Shown: positions 1 to 6,869 of the stretch, piece after piece
How positions within the stretch are numbered: position 1 is the first letter of the stretch
Layout: the number at the start of each line of letters is the position of its first letter
Assembly: GCA_944390745.1 (NCBI GenBank)
Contig: CALXQK010000005.1
Coordinates: 124,001 to 188,000, forward strand
Source of the DNA: an uncultured Duodenibacillus sp.
GTDB lineage: Bacteria > Pseudomonadota > Gammaproteobacteria > Burkholderiales > Burkholderiaceae_F
Direction of reading: 5' to 3'
DNA: 64,000 nt
Position numbers and translations under genes: made by a program
Notes under the pieces: generated by a model
Seen by the model: the letters and a program-made list of their open reading frames with translations, nothing else
What the model was told of the DNA's origin: nothing
Database searches by the model: none

Positions 1-157
1 GCGGCATGCCCGGCTGCGCAGCGCCGCGCGGACGGAAGACCTGGCATCGCATGCGCCAGGCGACAGCGCACAGACCGCCCATGGAGGCGCCCCTTGAGCT
101 GCTGCAAGGCTCAATGAGCCGGTTGAATCCGTCGCGGATGCTGATGAATCCGCAAGA

Positions 158-225
158 AGACGTTCCTGTTGGTTTTTCAGGGCGCGATCCCAAAAATTAA
201 CCAACAGGCAGCGTCTTTTTTCTTT
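158..225 (+). terminator. Rho-independent terminator of an upstream off-window gene
   Basis: A 9-bp perfect stem pairs CTGTTGGTT (166-174) with AACCAACAG (199-207). It extends outward by further pairs (GACG / CGTC) across a small internal loop and is followed by a long T-rich tract from about 213. The T tract is on the + strand, so it ends a transcript arriving from the left edge. No gene in 1-155 could be supported. Confidence 0.7.
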
Positions 226-229
226 TTAA

Positions 230-360
230 CCAACCGGCTGCGCCGATTCCTGCCTTCGCCGTGAAGCCTCGTTTCCGAGGCTTCATGCAAAAGCCAGGGT
301 GGAAATCGCGTCGCAGCAGCACCATGCGCACGCACCCGCGCCGGGAACGGGTGCGGGAGA
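230..360. other. Short non-coding stretch with a hairpin
   Basis: A perfect 10-bp inverted repeat, TGAAGCCTCG (262-271) and CGAGGCTTCA (276-285), has a 4-base loop but no T tract on either strand. It lies downstream of the leftward umuD-like gene and could act as a stabilising or Rho-associated 3' hairpin. Nothing else was recognised between 1 and 360. Confidence 0.4.
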
Positions 361-1008
361 CTACCTGCGGTAGCGCCGGCCCGAGCCCACCAGCACGCCC
401 TCAATCTGAAAGTCGTCGTACTCGCCGGGGTGAATGACCGGGTAGGCGCCGGAGGCGTTTTCAGGGTGCAGCTCCGGGACGCCGGCGACGATCTTCAGGC
501 GCTTGAGCGTGAAGTCTCCGTGCAGGTACGCCAAAACGATGTCGCCGCTTCGCGGCTCCACCGAGCGGTCGATGATGAGGATGTCGCCCTCGCGGATGCC
601 TGCGTCGATCATCGAGTCGCCCTGGGCCTCGACGATGTAGGTGGCGTCCTGGTGGCGCACGAAGTAGTCGTTCAGCGACAGCTCCTCGCTCGCGTAGTCA
701 AGCGCCGGAGACGGAAACCCGCAGACGGCGAGCATGTCGACGAACTTCACGGGCGGGTCGCCCGCGGCGACGCGGCGCACCGCGGGCGCCCTGCCGCGGA
801 TGCCCGCGCGCGCGGCCGACTCGATCAGCGGCCGCAGAAAGTCGGCGCCGCCAAGCTTGTGCGCTGCCTCGGCCACCTCCTCGGTGACGCGCACCTGCAG
901 GTTGACGCGATAGGGCGAGGCGCCCTTGCAGGGGCGCCCCCGCGGGCGGCGTCCCTCGGGGCGCTGCGGCTTTTGCGGCTCGGATCTGCGGCGGTTGGTC
1001 TCGGGCAT
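361..1008 (-). CDS. umuD: UmuD-like S24 self-cleaving protein with DNA-binding-like N-terminus
   Basis: The C-terminal ~120 residues match the UmuD/LexA S24 peptidase fold. The self-cleavage site CGFPSPA starts at C96-G97, the nucleophile is S132 (GDSMID) and the general base is K169 (FTLKRL). E. coli UmuD has only about 24 residues before the cleavage site; here there are about 96. They include an AT-hook-like RPRGRPCK (21-28) and a strand-helix-helix stretch (about 30-66) resembling ribbon-helix-helix DNA binders. In the family, RecA filaments trigger cleavage and the product activates Pol V. The extension suggests it also acts as a LexA-like repressor, as described for UmuDAb of Acinetobacter. 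The ATG at 1008 is chosen because upstream residues are low in complexity and run into the divergent promoter. It faces umuC. Confidence 0.88.
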   Translation of the reverse strand: MPETNRRRSEPQKPQRPEGRRPRGRPCKGASPYRVNLQVRVTEEVAEAAHKLGGADFLRPLIESAARAGIRGRAPAVRRVAAGDPPVKFVDMLAVCGFPSPALDYASEELSLNDYFVRHQDATYIVEAQGDSMIDAGIREGDILIIDRSVEPRSGDIVLAYLHGDFTLKRLKIVAGVPELHPENASGAYPVIHPGEYDDFQIEGVLVGSGRRYRR

Positions 1009-1142
1009 GGCGTGCTGAAGAGAAGGCAGGGGAAAACAGAGGCGGCAAGAAGCGGGGGACGACGAAAAATCGCCCCGGACCTTGACAGATGAAAATTGTG
1101 TGCGAAAAAATCGACTCCAGGATGATTTTCGCATGCAAAAAA
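1009..1142. promoter_or_regulatory. Divergent umuD/umuC control region with inverted repeat
   Basis: The region between the two divergent genes holds a -35-like TTGACA (1082-1087, + strand). It also holds an inverted repeat TGCGAAAA (1101-1108) / TTTTCGCA (1126-1133) with a 17-base spacer, AT-rich against a GC-rich background. No CTGT-N8-ACAG LexA box was found. The repeat is a plausible operator, perhaps for the N-terminal domain of the UmuD-like protein; that link is inference. If umuC started at 1089, the repeat would lie inside the gene, which favours a later start. Confidence 0.5.
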
Positions 1143-2477
1143 ATGAAGGCTCTCATCTTGAATCCGCCGGCAGGGACTTCTGCGCGCCTTTTTCTGCACA
1201 TGGACGCCAACGCCTTTTACTGCAGCTGCGAGCGGCTCTTTCGGCCGGAGCTGCGGCGCCGTCCCGTGGTCGTGCTCTCCAACAACGACGGCTGCATCGT
1301 GGCCCTCACGCGCGAGGCCAAGGCCCTGGGCCTGAAGCGCGGCGTGCCCTACTTCAAGGCGCGCGCCGTGCTTGAGGCCAACGGCGCGGCGGTCTTTTCC
1401 TCCAACTACGAGCTCTATCAGTCGATCTCCGGGCGCATGCAGCGCACGATTGCGGCCATGATTCCGGCCATGGAGTCCTATTCGATCGACGAGATCTTCG
1501 GCGACCTGACCGGACTCGGGCAGGGGAATGCGCAGGACTTGACGGACCTTGCGCAGCGCATCCGCGGGCGGGTGCGGCAGTGGGTGGGGATTCCGACCTG
1601 CGCGGGGATTGCCCCGACCAAGACGCTGGCCAAGCTGTGCGACCACTACGCCAAGACCTATCCGGCCTTTGACGGCGTCGTCAACTGGCTTGCGCTTGAC
1701 GAGGCGCGCCGCGAGCGCGCCATGGCCGCGACCCCGGTTGGGGAGGTCTGGGGCGTGGGCTCGCGCACGGAGGCGGCGCTTGCGGCCATGGGCGTTGAAA
1801 CGGCGCTCGATCTGGTGCGCATGGACCCCGGGCTCGTGCGGCGGCGCTTCGGGGTGGTTCTTGCGCGCACGCAGCGCGAGCTGCAGGGCGCAAGCTGCAT
1901 GCCGCTGCAGCCCGATGCCGCACCGCGGCAGCAGATCGTGCGCACGCGCAGCTTTGCCTCGGCGGTCGATTCGCTTGAGACGCTGATTGCCGCGGTGTCG
2001 GTGCACATGACCGATGCCGTGCGCTCGCTTCGCCGCCAGGGCAGTGCGGCGCGCACGGTGGGCGTGCTGTTTCACACCGATCCCTTTCAGGAGAAGGCGC
2101 CGCAGCACGGGGTGCTCGAGTCGCAGCGCCTGGAGCGGGCCTACGCCGATCTGCTGACGCTCACGCAGGCGGCCGCGGCGCTCGTGCGCCGCTTCTACCG
2201 CAAGGGCTTTGCCTACAGAAAGGCCGGGGTGTTTCTGACGGATCTTGAGCCCCGGGCGCAGGCCTTTCTTCCCGAGACGCTGTTTGATGGCGAGAAGCTT
2301 GCGGTGCTTGCGCGGCGCGAGCGCATGCAGGAGACGCTCGACGAGATTGCGCTGCGCTTCGGCAAGCGGGCGCTCACAACGGCCGCGGCCTTTCTGTCCA
2401 GGGACTGGATCATGCGGCGCGACCTTCTGAGTCCCTGTCCCACGACCAACTGGGACGACATCCTGCGCGTCAACTAG
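1143..2477 (+). CDS. umuC: DNA polymerase V catalytic subunit UmuC (Y family)
   Basis: Error-prone translesion DNA polymerase of the SOS response. Numbered from the 1143 ATG (444 residues; E. coli UmuC has 422), the metal-binding residues are D21 in MDANAFY and D116/E117 in YSIDE. SNNDGC and SSNYELY are typical of UmuC, and the little-finger and C-terminal regions are full length. Candidate starts are 1089, 1143 and 1200. The start at 1200 would cut just before the first strand, and 1089 would place the inverted repeat inside the gene, so 1143 is preferred with modest certainty. It is divergent from its UmuD-like partner rather than in the usual umuDC operon. Confidence 0.9.
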   Translation: MKALILNPPAGTSARLFLHMDANAFYCSCERLFRPELRRRPVVVLSNNDGCIVALTREAKALGLKRGVPYFKARAVLEANGAAVFSSNYELYQSISGRMQRTIAAMIPAMESYSIDEIFGDLTGLGQGNAQDLTDLAQRIRGRVRQWVGIPTCAGIAPTKTLAKLCDHYAKTYPAFDGVVNWLALDEARRERAMAATPVGEVWGVGSRTEAALAAMGVETALDLVRMDPGLVRRRFGVVLARTQRELQGASCMPLQPDAAPRQQIVRTRSFASAVDSLETLIAAVSVHMTDAVRSLRRQGSAARTVGVLFHTDPFQEKAPQHGVLESQRLERAYADLLTLTQAAAALVRRFYRKGFAYRKAGVFLTDLEPRAQAFLPETLFDGEKLAVLARRERMQETLDEIALRFGKRALTTAAAFLSRDWIMRRDLLSPCPTTNWDDILRVN

Positions 2478-2615
2478 CGTTCATGGCGCCGCATCGCCCG
2501 AGGCGCCATGACGGGCAGAGCGGGCGCATTTTGCGCTACATTGTCTGCTCGCGCCCTGCGCCGCAGGGCAAGACGATTGTTTTCAACGAATCCTGCAGCC
2601 TCTAGCGAATCCTCC

Positions 2616-3656
2616 ATGCCCGAAAACAGCACTACGCCTTCAGCAGCTCCCGCCGGCGGCACGCATGCCGTGCTCGAGGCCGGCGCGGCGCTTGATCAAA
2701 ACCGCGTTAACTACGTCGCCGTCGACGCCGCAAGCGACGGGCAGCGGCTCGACAACTTTCTGCTGCGCGTTCTCAAGGGCGTGCCCAAGAGCCACATCTA
2801 CCGCATCGTGCGTGCGGGCGAGGTGCGCATCAACAAAAAGCGCGCCGCCGTCGACGCGCGTCTGGCCGAGGGCGACGTGGTGCGCCTGCCTCCGGTGCGC
2901 ATCTCGCAAAAGGCGCTTGAAAAGCCTCGTGCGCCGGCCGTTACCGAAAGGGAGCTGCCGACGCTTTTCGAGGATCGCGACCTGCTCGTCGTCAACAAGC
3001 CCGCGGGGCTGGCCTGCCACGGCGGCTCGGGCATTCAGTTCGGGCTCATCGAGCGGCTGCGCGCGCAGCGCCCGCAGGCCTCGTTCCTGGAGCTCGCGCA
3101 CCGGCTTGACCGGGACACCTCGGGCGCGCTGATCATCTGCAAGACGCGCAAGGCGCTCGTGCGCATTCATGAAATGCAGCGCGAGGGCCGCATCATGAAG
3201 CACTACCGGCTGCTCGTTGCCGGCGACTGGGTCAACGAGCGCCAGCACGTGCGGCTGCCCCTGGCCAGGTACACGCTGGCAAGCGGCGAGCGGCGCGTGC
3301 GCGTCGATCCCGAGCACGGACTGCGCGCGCACACCATCTTTTCCGTGATCCGGCGCTTTGGAACGACGACGTATCTTGATGCCGAGCTCAAGACCGGCCG
3401 CACGCACCAGATTCGCGTGCACGCCGCCGAAAGCGGCTTTCCCCTGGTGGGCGACGAAAAGTACGGCGACTACGCCTTCAACGACCAGGTGAGAAAGGGG
3501 CTTCTGGGCGTGCGGTTTTCGCGGATGTTCCTGCACGCCTGGCGGCTGGACTTCCCGCACCCGGTCTCGGGCGAGCCCATCAACATCGTGGCGCCCCTGC
3601 CTGCTGAACTTGAGGCGCTTCTTGCTGCGCTTGAAGCGCAGGGCAGCGCGCAGTAG
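2616..3656 (+). CDS. rluC: 23S rRNA pseudouridine synthase, RluC/RluD family
   Basis: Isomerises specific uridines of 23S rRNA to pseudouridine. The order is an N-terminal S4-like RNA-binding domain (about 38-95, with QRLDNFLL and RINKKRA) followed by the RluA-type catalytic domain. Catalytic D165 lies in HRLDRDTSG, and GRTHQIRVH is the usual late motif. The ATG at 2616 is chosen over 2508 because the 36 residues before it are arginine-rich and unlike the family. RluC fits better than RluD because it sits beside a HAD phosphatase rather than a lipoprotein gene, but the exact uridine targets cannot be read from sequence. Confidence 0.88.
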   Translation: MPENSTTPSAAPAGGTHAVLEAGAALDQNRVNYVAVDAASDGQRLDNFLLRVLKGVPKSHIYRIVRAGEVRINKKRAAVDARLAEGDVVRLPPVRISQKALEKPRAPAVTERELPTLFEDRDLLVVNKPAGLACHGGSGIQFGLIERLRAQRPQASFLELAHRLDRDTSGALIICKTRKALVRIHEMQREGRIMKHYRLLVAGDWVNERQHVRLPLARYTLASGERRVRVDPEHGLRAHTIFSVIRRFGTTTYLDAELKTGRTHQIRVHAAESGFPLVGDEKYGDYAFNDQVRKGLLGVRFSRMFLHAWRLDFPHPVSGEPINIVAPLPAELEALLAALEAQGSAQ

Positions 3657-3738
3657 GCGGGCTTTGTGCCGGGGCGCTGCGCGCAGCGCCCCCTCTGAAC
3701 GACTTTTTTTTCAATCCCAAGCCGAACAAAGGAATTTC

Positions 3739-4401
3739 ATGGCCCGAAAGAATTACGGTCTCTACGTCTTTGACTGGGACGGCACGGTGATGGACACGAC
3801 CGGCCTCATCGCCCGCGGCATCCAGGAGGCCGCCCGCAGCCTGGGACTCAGGGTGCCGAGTCTGGAGCTTGCGCGCTCGGTGATCGGGCTTGGCGCGGCC
3901 GACTCCATGCGCATCGTCAATCCCGACTGCCCCCGCGAGCGCTGGGAGGAGTATGCCGCGGCCTACAAGCGCTGGTACATCAGCCGCGAGGCGCAGGTCG
4001 AGGTGATGGCCGGACTTGAGGATCTTCTCAAGACCATGCGCGGGCGCGGCATGCGGCTGGCGGTCGCCACGGGCAAGTCTCGCGCGGGGCTCAACCGCGT
4101 GTTTGCGCTCACCGGCATTGAGCCCCTCTTTGAGGAGACGATCACGGCCGACGAGTCCTTCTCCAAGCCCAATCCGGCGATGCTTCTGGAGCTGTCCGAC
4201 CGAACGGGCGTGGCGGTCTCGGACATGGTGATGATCGGCGACAGCGTGCACGACATGCAGCTTGCGCAAAACGCCGGAGCCGACGCCGTGGGCGTCACCT
4301 GGGGCGCCTGCGCTCGGCGCGACCTTCTGGCGCTGCCGCACGCGGCCGTGGTTGATACGGTGGCTGAACTTTCCGACTGGATTCTCGGGCCTGCGGCCTG
4401 A
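3739..4401 (+). CDS. HAD-superfamily phosphatase (phosphoglycolate-phosphatase-like)
   Basis: A 220-residue HAD hydrolase. Motif I is FDWDGTVMD with nucleophile D12 and acid/base D14, motif II is a Thr in the VATGKS segment, motif III is K in SKPNP, and motif IV is GDSVHD. A helical cap domain lies between motifs I and II. AAAGGA lies about 6 bases before the ATG at 3739. The gene is 80 bases downstream of rluC on the same strand and converges on the methyltransferase gene with only 2 bases between the stops. The substrate is unknown; small phosphosugars or phosphoglycolate are typical for this branch. Confidence 0.85.
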   Translation: MARKNYGLYVFDWDGTVMDTTGLIARGIQEAARSLGLRVPSLELARSVIGLGAADSMRIVNPDCPRERWEEYAAAYKRWYISREAQVEVMAGLEDLLKTMRGRGMRLAVATGKSRAGLNRVFALTGIEPLFEETITADESFSKPNPAMLLELSDRTGVAVSDMVMIGDSVHDMQLAQNAGADAVGVTWGACARRDLLALPHAAVVDTVAELSDWILGPAA

Positions 4402-4403
4402 GT

Positions 4404-5252
4404 CTAGCGGCGCGTCCCGCGCCTCCGGGCAGGGGCGCGGTCGCTGCGGCTCTTTCCTGCACCTTCCGCGCCGTGCCTTTGCGGGCGTGAAGCGCCTGCA
4501 CCCTGCGGCCTGCGGCCGGCTGCAGGCGCATGCGCCGCAAGCACGGCAAAGACGGTCGGAAGCTTGGGCAGCGTGCCGAGATGCGCCTTCCATTCGCGCG
4601 CCGTGAGCGTGCGGATGGATTCGTCGGCGCCCGTGACGTCGACTGCCGCCGTGATGCGCGTGTCGGGCGCGAGCACCTCGGTCATCGCCTCGAGCATCCG
4701 GTTGTTTCGATAGGGCGTCTCAATAAAAAGCTGCGTTTCGCCGTCGGGTCCCGCGCTGCGACAGCGGCTGTCGCGCTCAAGCGCGCGCAGCGCCTCGGCG
4801 CGCTCGGCCTCGTCAATGGGAAGATAGCCCAGGAAGCGAAAGCGCTGGCCGTTCATGCCGCTCGCCATGAGCGTGAGCAGAATCGAGCAGGGTCCCACCA
4901 TCGGGCGCACGCGGATGCCAAGCGAGCCGGCGCGCGCGACAAGTCCCGCACCGGGGTCGGCCACGCCCGGGCAGCCCGACTCCGAGACGATCGCCGTATC
5001 CGTCCCCTCGGCAACGGGCGCAAGCCACGCGTCGTACTGCGTGCGGTCAGGTTCGTGGCCAATTTCAATGATCTCGAGCCCGGCAATCGGCCCGGGGTGC
5101 GCGATGGCCTTTAAAAAGGCGCGCGCCGAGCGGGCGTTTTCCGCAAGAAACCGCCGGCAGCCGCGCGCGGCCTCAAGCGTTTCCTCAGGCAGCGTCTGCG
5201 CCGGGGCCGTCAGGCTGATGCGGTTGGGAATGAGATAAAGCGTGCCCGGCAT
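4404..5252 (-). CDS. SAM-dependent methyltransferase, RsmI-like (tetrapyrrole methylase fold)
   Basis: A 282-residue member of the tetrapyrrole methylase superfamily close to RsmI, the 2'-O-methylase of 16S rRNA C1402. Visible elements are the N-terminal TLYLIPNRIS strand, SESGCPGVADPG (the SAM-site loop), VGPCSILLTLMASG, and the ETPYRNNRMLEAM segment typical of RsmI relatives. It starts 11 bases after the maf stop, so the two are probably co-transcribed. It is a shorter paralogue type seen next to maf in betaproteobacteria rather than canonical RsmI. The last ~30 residues are a low-complexity Arg/Ala/Gly tail. Confidence 0.8.
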   Translation of the reverse strand: MPGTLYLIPNRISLTAPAQTLPEETLEAARGCRRFLAENARSARAFLKAIAHPGPIAGLEIIEIGHEPDRTQYDAWLAPVAEGTDTAIVSESGCPGVADPGAGLVARAGSLGIRVRPMVGPCSILLTLMASGMNGQRFRFLGYLPIDEAERAEALRALERDSRCRSAGPDGETQLFIETPYRNNRMLEAMTEVLAPDTRITAAVDVTGADESIRTLTAREWKAHLGTLPKLPTVFAVLAAHAPAAGRRPQGAGASRPQRHGAEGAGKSRSDRAPARRRGTRR

Positions 5253-5263
5253 GGCCTTTCTTC

Positions 5264-5860
5264 TCAGGCCTTGAGTCCGGCCAGAACGGGAACGCCCGCA
5301 CGAGCGAGCATGCCGGTGAGCCGCATCAGGGGCAGCCCGATGAGGCTTGTGGGGTCGTCGCTTGCAACCGACTCCATGAGCGCAATGCCGAGCCGCTCGA
5401 TCTTGGCGCTGCCCGCACAGTCGTAGGGCTGCTCGCGGCGCACGTAGTCCTCGATCGTCTCGCGCGAGAGGCTGCGCATCGTGATCACGGTGTCGCTCAC
5501 CGTGTCCTCAACGGAGCCGTCGGCATGCACGACCGCCACGGCGGTGTGAAACACCACGCGCCGGCCCTGCATGTCCTCGAGCTGCGCGACGGCCCTTTCA
5601 AAGCTGCCGGGCTTGCCGAGCGCACGTCCCTCGAGGTCGCAGACCTGGTCCGAGCCGATGACGACCGCGCCGGGGCAGGCCGCGGCAACGGCCTGCGCCT
5701 TGGCGCGCGCCAGGCGCAGCGCAAGCGCTGCGGGCGCCTCGCCCGCAAGCGGCGTTTCGTTCACATCCGGGCTCATCGTGCGGTAGGGCACGCCCAGACG
5801 GTCAAGAAGTTCACGGCGGTATCGCGAGGATGACGCCAGAATCAGATCGATGTTTGCCAT
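5264..5860 (-). CDS. yceF: Maf/YceF-family nucleotide pyrophosphatase
   Basis: A house-cleaning nucleoside triphosphate pyrophosphatase of 198 residues. The Maf signature SSSRYRRELL is at residues 10-19, with the VNETP motif and catalytic D71 in GSDQV. The GSDQVCDLEG and YDCAGSAK signatures match E. coli YceF, which hydrolyses 7-methyl-GTP, rather than YhdE (dTTP/UTP). The ATG at 5860 precedes a Maf-typical IDLILASSS strand. It is divergent from the DUF177 gene with 57 bases between starts and is followed by the RsmI-like gene. Confidence 0.88.
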   Translation of the reverse strand: MANIDLILASSSRYRRELLDRLGVPYRTMSPDVNETPLAGEAPAALALRLARAKAQAVAAACPGAVVIGSDQVCDLEGRALGKPGSFERAVAQLEDMQGRRVVFHTAVAVVHADGSVEDTVSDTVITMRSLSRETIEDYVRREQPYDCAGSAKIERLGIALMESVASDDPTSLIGLPLMRLTGMLARAGVPVLAGLKA

Positions 5861-5917
5861 AATGCGTGCAATTCTAACTTGGGGACGCCCGCGCGCCTGC
5901 GGCCGCCGAATCTGGAC

Positions 5918-6430
5918 ATGCAGTACACCGATATTTTTGAACTCTCCCGCACCCGCGGCGAGCTCTCGGGAGAGCTCGCCGCGCAGGATCTCCCGGCGCT
6001 GGCCTCGCTCATTGATCCCGGGTGCGGGGGCGCGCTGGTGCATTGGTCTGCCGTCGGCACGGCCGGCCGCAACGACCTTCCCGGAGCCGATCTCACGATC
6101 GATGCGCAGATCACCACGCGCTGCGTGCGCTGCGGCGAGCCCGTGACGCTTGTGATCAGGAAGACCGTTCCCTTCCTGTTCGTCAAGAGCGAGAAGGAGG
6201 CCGACGCCATTCCCATTGAGGACGACGGCGACTATGAGATCGTCGTGGGCTCGCGCAAGTTTGATCTGGCCGCCTGGGTCGAGGAGGAGCTCATCCTGTC
6301 GCTGCCGGCCTTTGCCCAGCACGACGACTGCGCGCCGCCCGCCGAACACATGCACGATGAGGGCGATCCGGCCGAGGCCGAGCGCGCCAACCCCTTTGCC
6401 TGCCTGGCCGAACTCAAGAGGCGCCGCTAG
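5918..6430 (+). CDS. yceD: DUF177 (YceD) protein, 23S rRNA accumulation factor
   Basis: A 170-residue YceD/DUF177 protein, linked in E. coli to 23S rRNA accumulation. The DUF177 core is visible: TRCVRCGEPV, a run of acidic residues, and VVGSRKFDLAAWVEEELIL followed by an acidic histidine-containing tail. The family usually ends near a Cys-x2-Cys pair; here CVRC is kept. The ATG at 5918 is chosen over 5879. In most proteobacteria rpmF (L32) follows directly, but here a minus-strand gene of the integrase locus follows 28 bases later. Confidence 0.82.
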   Translation: MQYTDIFELSRTRGELSGELAAQDLPALASLIDPGCGGALVHWSAVGTAGRNDLPGADLTIDAQITTRCVRCGEPVTLVIRKTVPFLFVKSEKEADAIPIEDDGDYEIVVGSRKFDLAAWVEEELILSLPAFAQHDDCAPPAEHMHDEGDPAEAERANPFACLAELKRRR

Positions 6431-6457
6431 GGCGCCTGGACGGGCGCGCTCCTGCGC

Positions 6458-6856
6458 CTAGTTTTTCTCGTCCGGCCCGGGGGCGTTGTCAAACGGGCCG
6501 CAGCACGGATCGTGCCAGTCGTCGATTGCGCGCGTCCCCGGAAAGTCCAAGTCGTACGCATCGTATGCATCGTGCGAATCATGCGGATCGTGCGCACGGG
6601 GCGAACGACCCGGCCCGGGGAAGGGGCGGTCAAAACCCTCCTCAAGCGGATCCCCAAAGGCGCAATGTCCGCCGGCCGGTCCCATGGGGCCGGGCGTTGC
6701 GGCGCCCTCGGGAAGCGTTTGACGCGCTGCCGGGCGATTGCGGCCCGCGCCCGCGGGAATGGATTCAATCAATTCCGCCAGACAAATCAGAAGGCGGCTG
6801 AACCATTCCAGAAGCGTCAGATAGGCGTTTGTGACCGGGTTGAGGCGTTTTGCCAT
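6458..6856 (-). CDS. Hypothetical small acidic protein downstream of recombinase
   Basis: No family recognised. The 132-residue product has an N-terminal amphipathic or hydrophobic helix (about 10-30, AYLTLLEWFSRLLICLAEL), a Pro/Gly-rich middle, and an acidic tail with Asp-His and Ala-Tyr-Asp repeats (HDPHDSHDAYDAYDLD). It lies 13 bases after the recombinase stop on the same strand, so co-transcription is likely. Start options are 6856 and 6868. It may be a small membrane-attached accessory protein. Coding is moderately supported by an open frame between two well-defined genes. Confidence 0.5.
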   Translation of the reverse strand: MAKRLNPVTNAYLTLLEWFSRLLICLAELIESIPAGAGRNRPAARQTLPEGAATPGPMGPAGGHCAFGDPLEEGFDRPFPGPGRSPRAHDPHDSHDAYDAYDLDFPGTRAIDDWHDPCCGPFDNAPGPDEKN

Positions 6857-6869
6857 GGGGTGTCTCAAG

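Noticed and set aside
1081-1142. LexA box between umuD and umuC
   Set aside because: No CTGT-N8-ACAG or close variant is present; the only dyad has different arms and a 17-base spacer.
825-2108. Long open frame on the minus strand opposite umuC
   Set aside because: It is antisense to a full-length umuC with intact motifs; its residues are Arg/His/Ala-rich without a domain. In GC-rich DNA such mirror frames are common.
6545-6600. Short direct repeats (gcatcgt/gaatcat-like) suggesting a CRISPR or att site
   Set aside because: They are short degenerate repeats explained by the Asp-His/Ala-Tyr-Asp codons of the small acidic protein; there are no spacers or conserved 25-40-base units.
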